NCBI GenBank assembly: GCA_028554755.1
Contig: JAPTOF010000007.1
Location: 1,086,001-1,150,000, forward strand
Direction of reading: 5' to 3'
DNA from: Cordia subcordata
Taxonomy: Eukaryota; Streptophyta; Magnoliopsida; Boraginales; Cordiaceae
DNA: 64,000 nucleotides
Position 1 is the stretch's first letter, and every line of letters begins with the position of its first letter. The position numbers and the translations under genes are program-made. The notes below the pieces were generated by a model. The model was given only the letters and a program-made list of their open reading frames with translations. It was not told where the DNA came from and searched no databases. Shown here piece after piece: positions 26,166 through 37,281 of this stretch.

Positions 26166-27136
26166 CAAGACTGCCAAACAAAGGTGTGGAGGGAAAATGA
26201 ATTTTTTTTTTTTTAACAATTATAAATGGATGACATTTCGTATTTGGGTCGGGCTGAAAATCGGATTGGATTTTTGGGTTTTCAAACGTTTAAATTCGGA
26301 TATTCGGGTTTTGAGTAGGTAGGAAAAATATTTGATCAGATAGTGAAAAACTAAATACTTGAATCGGAGAGTAATCTGACCACTTGAACTAATTTCTAAA
26401 CACTCGATAAGTTTTATTTTGGTCACTTACTATTTTTTAGTTGAAATATAATTATAAAAGGTTCATAATACGATGAGTGATTGGTGTATATTAGTATGAA
26501 GACCTTTGCATCACACCGGTTTCGGTGATAACTAATAATTTGATATTATTAACTTTTATAAGTAGTAATAATATTATAAATTGTACTATTAATTAATTAA
26601 CTGTGTTTCAAATAACACAATGAGGATTAAAAGGATTACGCCACAATCTCAGCAGCATAATTTTAATTGCAGGAATCTCATAAAGATCTATAGGCAAAGA
26701 ACAACAAGTGGTCAAAATGAAATCCGAGGAGTATAAACATTAGCCGATATAAAGTGAATTTAACCCTAAACTTTTGGAGGCTGATTTCTTTTTAAGTTTT
26801 TCTTTTAATTTTGTGTTTGGTAAGAGTAATGAATTTAATACAGAGGCAAAATTCTTTTTCATCGTCCTTAATGAATTTTATACAGATGGAAAATTCTTTT
26901 TCATCATTCTTCCCTCTCACTTTATTAAAAATAAAAAATAAAAGAAGTGAGGAAAATTATAATGCTACAAGCGAATTTCTTTTTCTGGTCAATAAGAGAA
27001 TTTCATTCGAATTTCAAAATTATCCAGCACCCGTAGTTTCAAAGACAAAGTACAAAATATTAAAGAGGCCTATCGAGGATAACCTGTTTTTAGAAAAATT
27101 TGTACAAATGAATATGTTATAAATGTTGATGTGAAC
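26166..27136. other. MOC1 upstream region and AT-rich intergenic DNA
   Basis: The first part is the MOC1 promoter/leader (minus strand). The rest is AT-rich with no clear gene. Sequence from about 26800 may be the front of the LINE remnant that follows. Confidence 0.6.
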
Positions 27137-27390
27137 TGTACCTACTATAGAAGAAGAGTTGAAAATACAGAGCATCTTTACTTTGAATGCAACTTTGTTC
27201 ACAAAATTTGGTGCTAGGTGACCTTTTTGGATTCACAGTTGGGATAGAGTTGCCGGATGGATTAATAGTAGATGCTCAGGTTACAACCTTAAAAATTTTA
27301 TCATCAAATTAAGTTTTGAGGTGGCCATCTTTCATATTTGGATGGAACGTAACATAAGGATCTTTCGGAGACAATTATGGAAAGAGGAAC

Positions 27391-27634
27391 TGTTAATACA
27401 ATAAATTGATAAACCTACATCCTTTACTACAATTTTAAGTTTTAAGATGAGGTGGTAACTCAATATGGTATCAGATCTTAGAAACAAAACAGTCTCAAAT
27501 TCGATCCTTGCTGCTACCCATTTAAAAAATATTAAATTGTCTATTTTCACGTGAGTGGGCGTGTTAATACAATAAATTGATAAATCAACATACTGTCAAC
27601 AAGCTTAAACTTTTAGATGAGGTGGAACTCAATA
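27391..27634 (+). mobile_element. TRIM inserted in the LINE remnant
   Basis: Same family as the TRIM at 574-842. Terminal repeats at 27391-27465 and 27562-27634 start TGTTAATACAATAAATTGAT and end CTCAATA. The primer site TGGTATCAGA lies at 27466-27475, and the purine-rich GTGAGTGGGCG sits before the second repeat. Perfect 5-bp target duplications GGAAC lie at 27386-27390 and 27635-27639. Non-coding. Confidence 0.88.
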
Positions 27635-27887
27635 GGAACAGTTGCGCGACATAATCGCGTTTGATGTTACGCTGCACGTGAGGGGGCGTGTTAATATAAT
27701 AAATTGATAAACCAACATCCTCTCTACAAGCTTAGGCTTTTAGATGAGGTGGAACTCAACAGGAACAATTGTGCGACACAGTCGCATTTGATGTGACGTT
27801 GTATGTGAGGGGACGTGTTAATATAATAAATTGATAAACTAACATCTTCTTTACAAGTTTAAGTTTTTAAATGAGGTGGTAACTCAA
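27562..27887 (+). repeat. 127-bp tandem units built from TRIM LTR plus LINE flank
   Basis: LTR copies begin at 27562, 27689 and 27816, exactly 127 bp apart. Each of the first two is followed by GGAAC, about 33 bp of LINE host sequence (AGTTGYGCGACA...GTTAC type) and then the 3' end of the TRIM interior with its purine tract. The last copy is followed by uninterrupted LINE sequence. This is best explained by tandem duplication of the TRIM's right junction after insertion. Confidence 0.88.
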
Positions 27888-28389
27888 TTAGAATAGTTGT
27901 GTGACACAGTCGCGTTTGGTGTTAGGCACACTATTAATAGGAAAAGCAATTGTAAAGATATGACTTCTGATAAATTTTTTTGTCGTAGATGGAATCTTGA
28001 CTCCAGATCGGCAAAGTAGCTTTTGAGGCCATTGTCATAATTTCTTTTGTATATTTTGTGATTAATACAAGTCTTCTCTTATTTAGCAAAAGGAAAAAAT
28101 AACACAATGATGGGGAAGAAAAAAAGAAACATACACACAGAAGTCAAATAGCAAACTATATAACCACACAGTCACCTGATGCATCGCATTTCTTGATCGC
28201 GTAGAATGTCACGAGCTTAGAACATATTCTTGAGCCGCTTTGTTCACGGGTCATTTTAAACTTAGGCTGATATTGTATTTGTTGCAACATTTTATTTAAT
28301 AGTCCACCTGATATCCAAGCTGATTCCACGATCTATGGGTTCATGAGTACAATTATTCTCTGTGTCCCGAGTTTGAATAAGAGATAGTA

Positions 28390-29190
28390 TATTTGACTAA
28401 CTTAAATCATGTCTTTTTCTATTGAAATTATATGTCTCCAGATTTGACACTCTTAATATGAGTTCAAGACACTTACACGAGATGGACATTAAAACCCCAA
28501 ATCGCTCGATCGACATTCACTACAACAAAGGCAGAGTACTCCACATCTTAAACATGTAGCTCACTTTTTTTCTCATGCGATCGTCCGTTTAGACGGAAAG
28601 GTTTTTACTAAAGCAACAAGTATTAAAGCCAGGAAAAGGCATAAAACTTGGACGATAAGACATAGCATTACATTGTCCTTCATCTGCATTAAATCATGTT
28701 TGTTTTTCTATACAAATTATGTCCCAAAATTTGACACACTCTTAATACAAGTTTAAAAAACTTACGTGAGACGGGTACTAAGAACCACAAATTGCTTTTT
28801 AATTTATATTGATGCCCATTCGATATTTGTTACATGGGATGGAGTCTTCCATATCATAAACATATAAAGCCCACATTCTTTCACGCAATCGTCAGTTTTG
28901 GACTTGTTTAGATTGGTTTTTTTTTTCTCCTAGAAAAGGTACTTTTTTTGAAAAATATAACATTTTTTGCAATAAATATTTGGATTAATTTTTTAAAAAA
29001 ACTGAAATTTTAAAAAACACATTTCAAATTAAAAAAAAAATACTTTTAAAAAAGTCTATCTAAACCAACCCAGACAGAAAAGTTTTTGCTAAAGCAACAA
29101 GCCTAAGTATCAAATCTAGGAAAAGGCGTATAAAAATTGGACGACCAAACATATATACCGGCGGTTTGTCTCATACCATTACATTGTCTT
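28390..29190. repeat. Local direct segmental duplication, about 300 bp, second copy split by a MITE
   Basis: Copy A (about 28405-28690) and copy B (about 28690-29190) share ordered blocks: GACACTCTTAATA, a CACGAGA/CGTGAGA stretch, TCTTAAACAT/TCATAAACAT, CGCAATCGTC-like, and CTAAAGCAACAAG with AGGAAAAGGC. In copy B about 170 bp of MITE (28905-29075) separates the CGTCAGTTT block from the AGACAGAAAAG block that are adjacent in copy A. Confidence 0.75.
28905..29075. mobile_element. Small MITE with paralogous empty site
   Basis: The left end GGACTTGTTTAGATTGG and the reverse complement of the right end GGGTTGGTTTAGATAG form inverted repeats around runs of T and A. The duplicate at 28585-28610 lacks the insert, so it serves as an empty site. 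No target duplication could be fixed. Confidence 0.65.
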
Positions 29191-29397
29191 CATCTTAACA
29201 GTCAGTTTTATAATCTTTGCCACTGGTTTGAACTTTGAATTGATTTCTTTGAATGCTAAATTAGCTGTATTACACAAAATACATCAATAAGTATTTTAGA
29301 ACCTAAAGATTCCTATAACATGAAAGTTGTGACTACAGCTTTTCCTTAAATTCAGCATCAAAATGTTCAATACTCAAAAGCCCTTTTCAAAGCTTCT

Positions 29398-29405
29398 TAT
29401 ATAAA
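29398..29405 (+). promoter_or_regulatory. TATA box of the DUF1645 gene
   Basis: TATATAAA lies 50 bases before the chosen ATG at 29455, implying a short leader of about 25 nt. It fits a plant core promoter and argues against translation from further upstream. Confidence 0.55.
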
Positions 29406-29454
29406 GCATTTGTCAACTTCATCTTTGCAAGATCTTTTCTTGTCTCTTGATCAA

Positions 29455-30618
29455 ATGAAAGTGGTGTCTCAAATTCAAATTCCTTTCCCCTATGTGACTG
29501 CACCCACTAGTCCTTCGATACCAGGTCAGGTGTCGTTATGGACTAGTGGAGGCTGCACGAGTCCTAGATTCGCTCCTGACGATGCATTTAATTTAGAATG
29601 CACGTTATATTATAGTGCGCCAACTAGTCCGCCATCGGGACCGGTTCAATCAGGGGCCAGTGGAGACTGCACGAGTCCTAAACCCGCCCCTGATTGTGCA
29701 TTTGGCCTAAACGGCACGTTGTACTATAGCGCACCAGCTAGTCCTACCAAAAGAATCGGAAACACAATATTTTCTGATCACGAATGTTTTCCATTTTCGG
29801 ATGATTTGGAGTTCGAAACCAGCAAGAAATTTGATGATGGTGATAAGCAAGAAAGGCATTATCAACAACATGAACGTGGAGGTTCACTTCCTACAATGGC
29901 GTTTGCTGATGAGCTTTTCTGCAATGGCCAAGTTTTGCCACTAAAACTTCCCCCAAGGCTTCAATCTGGGCACGGTTCGACTGCAACCTCGCCAAAAAGA
30001 CCGCCATTTTCGGGTCGAATGGCGTGGAAAAAGAAGGCCGACCCATTCAGGGTTGCTTTGCAGAAAGTTACACAAGAGAAGAGAGGAAGGAGAAAGAAAG
30101 AAAGCCATGAAGAAAATGTTCATCGAAGGAGAACTCGTTCACATTCACCATTCAGGCCCACCACTTCGCAAAATTGTGGACCAAAAAATGTTAAGCCCAT
30201 GGAGCCCAAGGGCATCACCTATGCAAGATGGGTTCGAGACCATGCTCAGCATGTGGAGACAAGCCCAAGAGGAAGTGGGGTCAAGGACAGTTTCATGGTA
30301 CACGAACCTCTTATTACACGTAATATTCCAGAAAATGAAATAAAAAGTGATTATCAAGATGTGGGAGGTGTTAGAATGGAGACTAAGACACGTAAACTTA
30401 AAGGGTTCCTATTAAAATATGCATCGTTCGGGAGAAGGAATAACGATGATACGAAACTGAATCTAAATTTTGCGTTTTGGAAGAAAGCATATTTTACAAG
30501 ATTGAGCTTCAAATTCAAAGGAAGAGGTAATGTCAATGGCAAAGGAGGAAAAATGGAAGTTGTGAAATATAAACCAGCACTTTGTATTGACTATGGAATA
30601 AAGAGCCCAAGGAGCTAG
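29455..30618 (+). CDS. DUF1645 family protein, single exon
   Basis: A 387-residue plant-specific protein of unknown biochemical function; a rice DUF1645 protein has been linked to grain length and drought response. Family-like features: repeated APTSP/APASP motifs (residues 16-20, 55-59, 93-97), a YYSAP signature, the ADELFCNGQVLPLKLPPRLQ block, a basic Lys/Arg stretch that could be a nuclear localisation signal (around RGRRKKESHEE and RRRTRSH), and a C-terminal region ending VVKYKPALCIDYG. Residues 22-59 and 60-97 are a tandem duplication of 38 residues. I chose the start at MKVVSQ (29455) because the longer frame opens with TTG. No intron. Family call from memory of motifs, so moderately confident. 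Confidence 0.75.
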   Translation: MKVVSQIQIPFPYVTAPTSPSIPGQVSLWTSGGCTSPRFAPDDAFNLECTLYYSAPTSPPSGPVQSGASGDCTSPKPAPDCAFGLNGTLYYSAPASPTKRIGNTIFSDHECFPFSDDLEFETSKKFDDGDKQERHYQQHERGGSLPTMAFADELFCNGQVLPLKLPPRLQSGHGSTATSPKRPPFSGRMAWKKKADPFRVALQKVTQEKRGRRKKESHEENVHRRRTRSHSPFRPTTSQNCGPKNVKPMEPKGITYARWVRDHAQHVETSPRGSGVKDSFMVHEPLITRNIPENEIKSDYQDVGGVRMETKTRKLKGFLLKYASFGRRNNDDTKLNLNFAFWKKAYFTRLSFKFKGRGNVNGKGGKMEVVKYKPALCIDYGIKSPRS

Positions 30619-33370
30619 AGCTTATTGTCACTAAATTATGCATTTAGAGAAATTGTATTCATTTTGAGTGATTTCTATATAGTTTGTGAAAATGTTATAT
30701 ATATATGAGATGAATAGCAACAAGTTTTCAGGGTTTGACAATTCCTTTTGTAGAGGTCATTTGTTATTTTTATGTTCCCAAAAAATATTGGTGATAAGAA
30801 GAGTAATTGTAGGTAATGAGATTATATTAATTAAGAAATAAGTTAACAAAAGCCTTACTTCTTTAATACTGATTGAGAAGTCAAATAAATCTAGCACTAA
30901 TGGGAAAGCTTATCAAGAAAAGAAAAGTATAACAAGATTGGACTAGCCTTCATCTTAGTCACCCTCTATCATATATAATTGGAAGATCGGAAATAAAAAT
31001 CTCAATAAGAATCTCTTATTAGAAAATATTACTACAATAAAAACCATAATATATAGCAAGGTAAGAAAATGAAAGAGATTTTAGAAGCTATTCTGTCCTT
31101 TTATTATATCCATCTTTTCAAGTTATTATTTTTACAAGTCAAGTCTAATTTCCCTCCCCTTCACCAAAACAAATGAGGGAAAAAAAAAAAAGGAAAAGGT
31201 TTGGGCACTAGAGATTATTGCTTGGATAAAATCAGCAAATGTTTGTTGGGAATTTAATCACCAAAGTTTTTTATTTCCATGTTGTGATAGTGTTTATCTC
31301 CTTTTTTATTATGTTTTCTTTGAACCCTACTATTTCTTGATGTTGACATATAGTTGAAAAGGAAAACATTGATAATTACATGCTGTACATATATTCAAGT
31401 CGTCTAAATCAATAATTATGCCGATTTGATATCGACAATGACAACAAATGATCAAAGTGAAACGAATGCTGAGAAATTATTATAACACAATGGTCCCCTT
31501 TCTTTTACTTCAATTTAGGTTGTCCTCTTTCCAATTCTGACAACAAATTCCATGATGGGTGTAGCACTAAGTAAATGAATCATTTTTAAATTTGACTTGA
31601 TTTTATCATCTTTATTGGTGTTCATTAGTGAGTAAGAATTAGATACAGCATCTAGAATATCCTCATTCATTGAATGATTATCAAGTTAAACAATTTTCTT
31701 CTTTTTTCTAATGAGAGGTTTATTTTAAGTATCGAATTATACTAATTCTGTTCCAAACTATAAATATATAGTGCAGTACAGTACTTCAGTGTTTGGTGTA
31801 ATTCGATTAAAAGTTAACTCCGATCTGTAATGTAAGACATAGTAAAAAATTACCTACTCTCAGTCGACTTAGTTTATAAGAATGGACCTATTAATAGCAG
31901 TACGAGGTTATAATTAAGATTCAATGGCCATGAAGTATTAATACACGATAACTATTAAATTTTGGTCATATAATTATCTTGTTACGAGGGATTCTCACCT
32001 CATGTTTATAACCTTAATCTCAAATTTATTAAATGATTTAGCTGTGAAAGTGAAAGACGAAGAAATATATTGCAAATGTGGGAGAAAAGTATGATGATGA
32101 CAGCAACTTCATATGTAGACAGCAACTTTCCATTGTCCACCCTCCTAATAAACATCCCAACTTGGGACCAATAAGTATGACATCCCCACCCTTAAATAAA
32201 ATAAAATAAAGTCATTTTGCCCGAGGTGCTTATGACCCTTCTGCTCTCAATTGGATCATAATAATCTAATAGTTATTGCTTATTAATATCGTTATAACAA
32301 ATAATATGTATATTCTATAATAGTTGGACTATAATCATGATGTTAACCATTAAATTATTATCTTCAAAACATTATAATATTATGATAAGATCCTCAACTT
32401 TTAGACTTTTTTTAGTTTTTCAGTTTCACTTCTTTTGTTTACGTAATCGTTTTCCCAATACATTTATCTTGTATAATTAATGTAAGTTTGTTAGGCTCAG
32501 TCTAACGTGGTTGTAAAATTTCACTAGTTGAATTGTAGAGCTTTTAATAGCATAGATTTGGGTAAAATTGATGTTCAATAAAATTCATTGATTGTTTGGG
32601 CTTATATTTTAAATTGAACTTTTAGTAATTGTGAAGAAAATATAGGGCTTTAAAAGATATGAAGTAATATGTTGAAAATTAAGAAGAAAAATAAATTCCA
32701 ATATGACAGAAAAATAGTTCCTCAAGAGCCTTCTTCAAAAAGCTTTAACTTGGTGCTTCTTATTTTCCTATTTTTCCTTTTTTAAGTTTAGATTTTTACC
32801 TGAAACTCTTTCAGGAATAAGGCAAATTAGTTTTAACTTTTAAATATCTAAAAATTAAATCAAACAAAATATTAAACTCACATTGACAATATTAAAAAGT
32901 AACAAATTCTTATAAATTGAACACAAATTAATTAGTGGCATAACTTTCCGGAGTGTTTCTATGTTGCCAATTTGGCTTGATTATCCTCTTTTACCCTTAA
33001 AATGGAAGACACCAGAAATTTTTGTCCAAAAAACAACAATGATTTAACTCTTTGTGGTGGGCTCAATCAACATTGGGTAAAACATAAAATAATTTAATCA
33101 AAAGCCAGTTTACATGGAAAAGTACAACAGAGTATGTAAATGCATCAGCAATAACACCAGCACAGAAGGGATATGCCCAGAAAATGGTGATTTTGAATCC
33201 CATAGTGAGCTCGTGGGGCTTTTGGAGCCCCTAATGGGATATCATTATTGTGGTGACAAATTTTTAATGAAAAGTTTATGTAATACACTATTTATCTTTT
33301 TGTGATGGTGATATTTAATTTTTTTTCTAAAATTCAATGATGATAATATACATTTTTGATAAATTATACA
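30619..33370. other. Intergenic, nothing recognised
   Basis: AT-rich DNA after the DUF1645 gene; the first 200-300 bases are probably its 3' untranslated region. No domain-bearing frame, RNA gene or delimited repeat was found. Confidence 0.7.
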
Positions 33371-33870
33371 GAAATGTAGTGCTTTTTATTGGACCAAGTG
33401 ATATATACCAAACTAAAATGGTGCTTGATCAATGGGAAGTTTTGCCAAAAGGAGCCGGCATTACCTCCGGTGGAAGAATGCAAGAAAATACTAGTTGAGT
33501 CAGTCAGGCTACACTCTAACGCATATCTACCATGAGGCCAATAGATGCGCAAACTAGTTAGCTAATTACAGGTTGCAACTTCCACTTGGAGTTCAAATTG
33601 GGAATCATCCATAGGACCTTCTTGAGACACTCTTGGGTGACGATTTTAGGGAAGTCTTCTCACCTAGATTAATTTCTATGTATCCGGTTTTACCTCCTTT
33701 GAAGGGAAAAAAAATGGCGCTTGATCAAATAAACGAAAAAAGAATTAGAGAAGAAACACTGAATTGGAAAGCTCCATCTGTCTCTATATATGCATTGAGT
33801 TGTACTAATTTCTCAGAGCATGGAAGGAGAAAAATAAAAAAGTATGCAGCCTAATAGATTGCTGACTGTG
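33370..33870 (+). pseudogene. LINE-type RNase H remnant
   Basis: A broken frame gives HIYHEANRCAN followed by a stop. This resembles the H-x-Y-REANRCAD motif of the RNase H-like domain at the end of some plant LINE polyproteins. Further down LGDDFREVFSPRLIS resembles the usual L-x-x-D-x-x-G-x-x-F-x-R ending. Frames shift between the two. Weakly supported. Confidence 0.4.
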
Positions 33871-34191
33871 TCTTGCATTACAATTATTGTACATCCAATT
33901 TCATTGGTGGACAGGAAAATTTACATGGCCAAGGCTCCCCAATAAAATCCCCTAAAAGGGCAACCAAATAAAGTTAAAGTATAGGGCTGGAATAAATTGA
34001 GTGAGGGTCCTCTCGTAACATCATAGCGTTATAAGTAGATCAGTTCCCAAAAAGATGCCCCTTAGCTAGCTACTTAGTAGTTACATCCTGATTTTTACAG
34101 ATGCTTTTTACATTCACAATGTGGAAGAGAAGTGAGCTTCTTCTGCTGCTTGTTAAAGTTCTGCTTAAGTTGAGGTAGAGTTTTTAGAGAT

Positions 34192-37100
34192 CTATTCCAA
34201 GACTTCAGCTGGCCAAAGCTGCTTCCACATTGAAATCTCTTCATTGCTGTTAAGTTTGCGAATCCCTCCATAAAATCCGTCAGACTCGTTCCCTTCTTCG
34301 CGATGATATTTCCTACTGACGATGGTCCTCCGCCACCTTGAACCGGGAGTGTACTGATTGAACTCCAGCACCACATTGTCTGCAGCGCATACTCAGCTTT
34401 AGTCCAAGCATGCATAGTTATGGAAATAGCTAAAACACATCACCTAGCTAAGGATGACAGATTTCGTGTAAGCCGGTCACAGGAAATCCTTGGTGATACT
34501 TGCCAAGCTTCTATCAACCAAACCAAACTAAACTTATCCCACTTGGTGGGGTTGTCTATTATTTGTATTCAGTAGTACACGATAGATTAAATTGCATAAC
34601 AGGTATGGTACACCAAACAGGAAGGTAAGAGAGAAAATTTTGAAAATTATGCACTATGCTGAGCTGATAGGAATCAAGCATCAAAGAAAGAATCAATGTA
34701 AAACAGTAAACACACAAAAGAAAAGGTGTACTAAGCAAATGATTACTTGTTCTCAAGTGAGGGCTCTGCAGAAGCATTATGTTCTGAACAGCAAGCAGAC
34801 ATGTAATTTGTAAAGGAAGATTGGATACATCCTCCATGAAAAAATAAAAAATAAAAAATAAAGTAATTCAACACGAAATTTTCATTGAGGCTGAGGAAAT
34901 GCAAGTCCTTTTCAGCTTGGTTGGCCTTAAATATTCCACTGAGACATCACTCATGACAATGTTGGAGGAAAATGTGACAAACTGACTAGCACTTGTCCTG
35001 GGGACCAATTATTTGGAACAAAAGAGAAGTCCCACTTGCAGAAAAATGGGAGTCACAAAAGGTAAGCACTGAGAAAAGAAGTCTGGTTTGCCATTATAAG
35101 GCCTTTAACCATCTCAACTACATGTTTAGTGACTTTTGAATGACCTAAGATAAAGAAATCGAGGCCTCTAGACAATAAGCACATCTCCTTTTCTGTTTCT
35201 CTCCACCCCCCCCCCCCCGCACCCCCAACGAACCAATAACATTTATGCGCCTACTGGAACAAAAGGTAAATGAATAATATAAGCTGAGTCTCCATATGCT
35301 GTGACATGTTGCTTAAAATTGAACACGTATCGAAATTTCATCGAGATTCAAGAGAAAAAGATGGATATGCTAAACTACTCACCGCTTTCATGGCAACGGC
35401 AGTAATTTTCATTTCCATCACATGTTTCCAAGTGACCGACAATGCCATACCACCAACCTGCAGATCAGAGGCACGGGTATATATCAGCTAAATCAGAGAC
35501 TTCAATATACAGCAGACTCATACCTTAAAGAAACACAATATATTCTGGATGCTGGTTAAAATATAATTCAAAAAAGTAAGAAACGTGAAACACCCAAAAA
35601 TTTGTAATCTTATCTGCTAGAAGAAACTTCCTACCTAACAAGACTCACAGCCACCGGTGTATTAAAAGATTAAAGAAATAGTATGTGATCCTTAAAAGAC
35701 GTCACTTAAAGTGCACTTAAGTTACCACCAAAAGATTATAAGCAAATAAAAAAACAAACATTATTCCAAAAAAGTTTCTCATTTTTATACCAAGTTGATT
35801 ATAGAATTGGATTGAGGAGATGCATCGATCCTCGAGAAGCTGTTTTTCTTATAGAATGGATTAGAGGGCATGCAACTATCCACAATAAGGCTGCTTTTCT
35901 TTTTCCCTGAGCTCTCTATTCATAGCAACCAGTGTATCTACCGTCCATATTGAAAGAAAAAGGATAAAAGGGTGCTATGGGTAAATGCTAAAACAAGAGA
36001 AAAGATAGCCACTTTTCTAATCTTAGACACCATTTATTTGGAGAAAATGGATAAGGAATGCAACCTTAAATGGGCAAGAAAAAGGAAGTTTCATCGCTTA
36101 TAGAAGTTAAAAACTAACCATAGGGAAATCCCTTGTTTCTCCTCCACTGAATCTCAATATGATCACCAGGGCGCAATTTGTTCAAACAGTCAGAGATATG
36201 AAGATCATAAGGAGAGGTATCAACAGGTGGTGCCCTTAATCTATCCCATGTCACACTGGTCTCTATTGCAACTGCTCCCCTACCGTGTGGGGGATATCTG
36301 CACGCGTTTAGGACCATAATATATATTACCACAGAATCATTGTTAACGAACAAGGAATTTCTCAAGTCATGAATTGCAAGATTATGTAATTTTACAGTCT
36401 CATCAACAAAATAAGCTTCCCAAATCAGTCAGATTTCAGAATAGTGAAAGACATATGTATACATACCTAGCCTGGAAAGTATCAGTCTTTGGATCATAGC
36501 GAAGCTCGGCATCATAACAAGACAGCATAAATCCAACATGACCATTCTGCAAAATCAGTAGCAGAATAAACACCTTTACTCATAATATGTTCATGCTACA
36601 CTCTAAACTCATAAATTCTACCTAGTAACATATAAAATAGGCCAAATCAATACACAAAATGAATTGAAAACAATTTACCTCTCGATTGTACACTTGAGCA
36701 GGGAACCAAAACTTGCCACTCTCCAGAGCAAGATACCATGACATGATTGAATCAATTGGAGGCGAATTATTCTTCCTCTTGATACTAGCACTAAAGTTGG
36801 ATCTAACCAGAGAAATAGGCCATAGATTAGCCAAATAGTTCATCAAGCCTTGCTCTTTAGCTTGATTAAAAAAGTTTGATTCTTTTCTTGAAACAATATG
36901 CCACTGCCACTCCCTATAAGCAGCAGGACCAATAACTCTTCCCCATTTCAACTTCATATGCCTTTCCCAAAGATGGTCACTCATGCATCTCTCTCTCAAT
37001 GAGCTACACACACTGGCCATACTACAAAGACCCTCTGGTGGGACCCTTTCAAGTATGCATTCTAGTACCAATTCAGGCAAGTCCAAGAAAGACGTCTTTG

Positions 37101-37281
37101 AACTAATATGATTATGATGATGATGCTCAAATTTCACTACCTGAGAGCTAAAAGGCTTGTTCTTGAATGACATCTTGAAGGGAATGGCAACAAAAGCAGC
37201 TAAAAGACTATTCTTGACAACAGACTTGGTAATGGCAAAAAGTGACGAAGCTTTCCAAAGTAAAGAAGAGATCAATCTCAT
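34192..37281 (-). CDS. F-box protein, five exons
   Basis: Exons (minus): 37281-36679, 36546-36467, 36297-36119, 35457-35383 and 34379-34192. Together they are 1125 nt, 374 residues, with all junctions GT-AG and in phase. The F-box (about residues 63-110, [21 protein letters not shown] to [12 protein letters not shown]) should bind SKP1 in an SCF ubiquitin ligase. The C-terminal region ([54 protein letters not shown]-like [19 protein letters not shown]) matches the plant At2g26850/At2g32560-type F-box family as I recall it. That family is about 370 residues, so this looks complete. Residues 1-36 are unusually hydrophobic. A two-codon upstream frame (ATG AAA TGA) overlaps the start. Substrate unknown. 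Confidence 0.93.
35206..35218. repeat. 13-base C homopolymer in an F-box intron
   Basis: Unbroken C run followed by a second C-rich stretch, inside the last intron of the F-box gene. Such runs are length-unstable and often misread. Confidence 0.9.

Larger units (their letters stand above)
27137..28090 (+). pseudogene. LINE remnant (zinc-binding to C-terminus), split by a TRIM array
   Basis: From 27137 the frame reads CTYYRRRVENTEHLYFEC with NFVHKIWC, the zf-RVT zinc-binding motif that follows LINE reverse transcriptases. Further on, FEVAIFHIWMERNIRIFRR is the usual C-terminal block. The frame is cut after a GAGGAAC site at 27390. It resumes at the right edge of the inserted array (about 27888), so that ...RRQLWKEE runs on into QLCDTVAFGVRHTINRKS without frame change. 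An A-rich stretch near 28088 may be the 3' tail. Internal stops show it is dead. Confidence 0.75.

Noticed and set aside
29410..29454. Fifteen extra N-terminal codons on the DUF1645 protein
   Set aside because: The codon at 29410 is TTG; the first ATG is at 29455, 50 bases after the TATA box.
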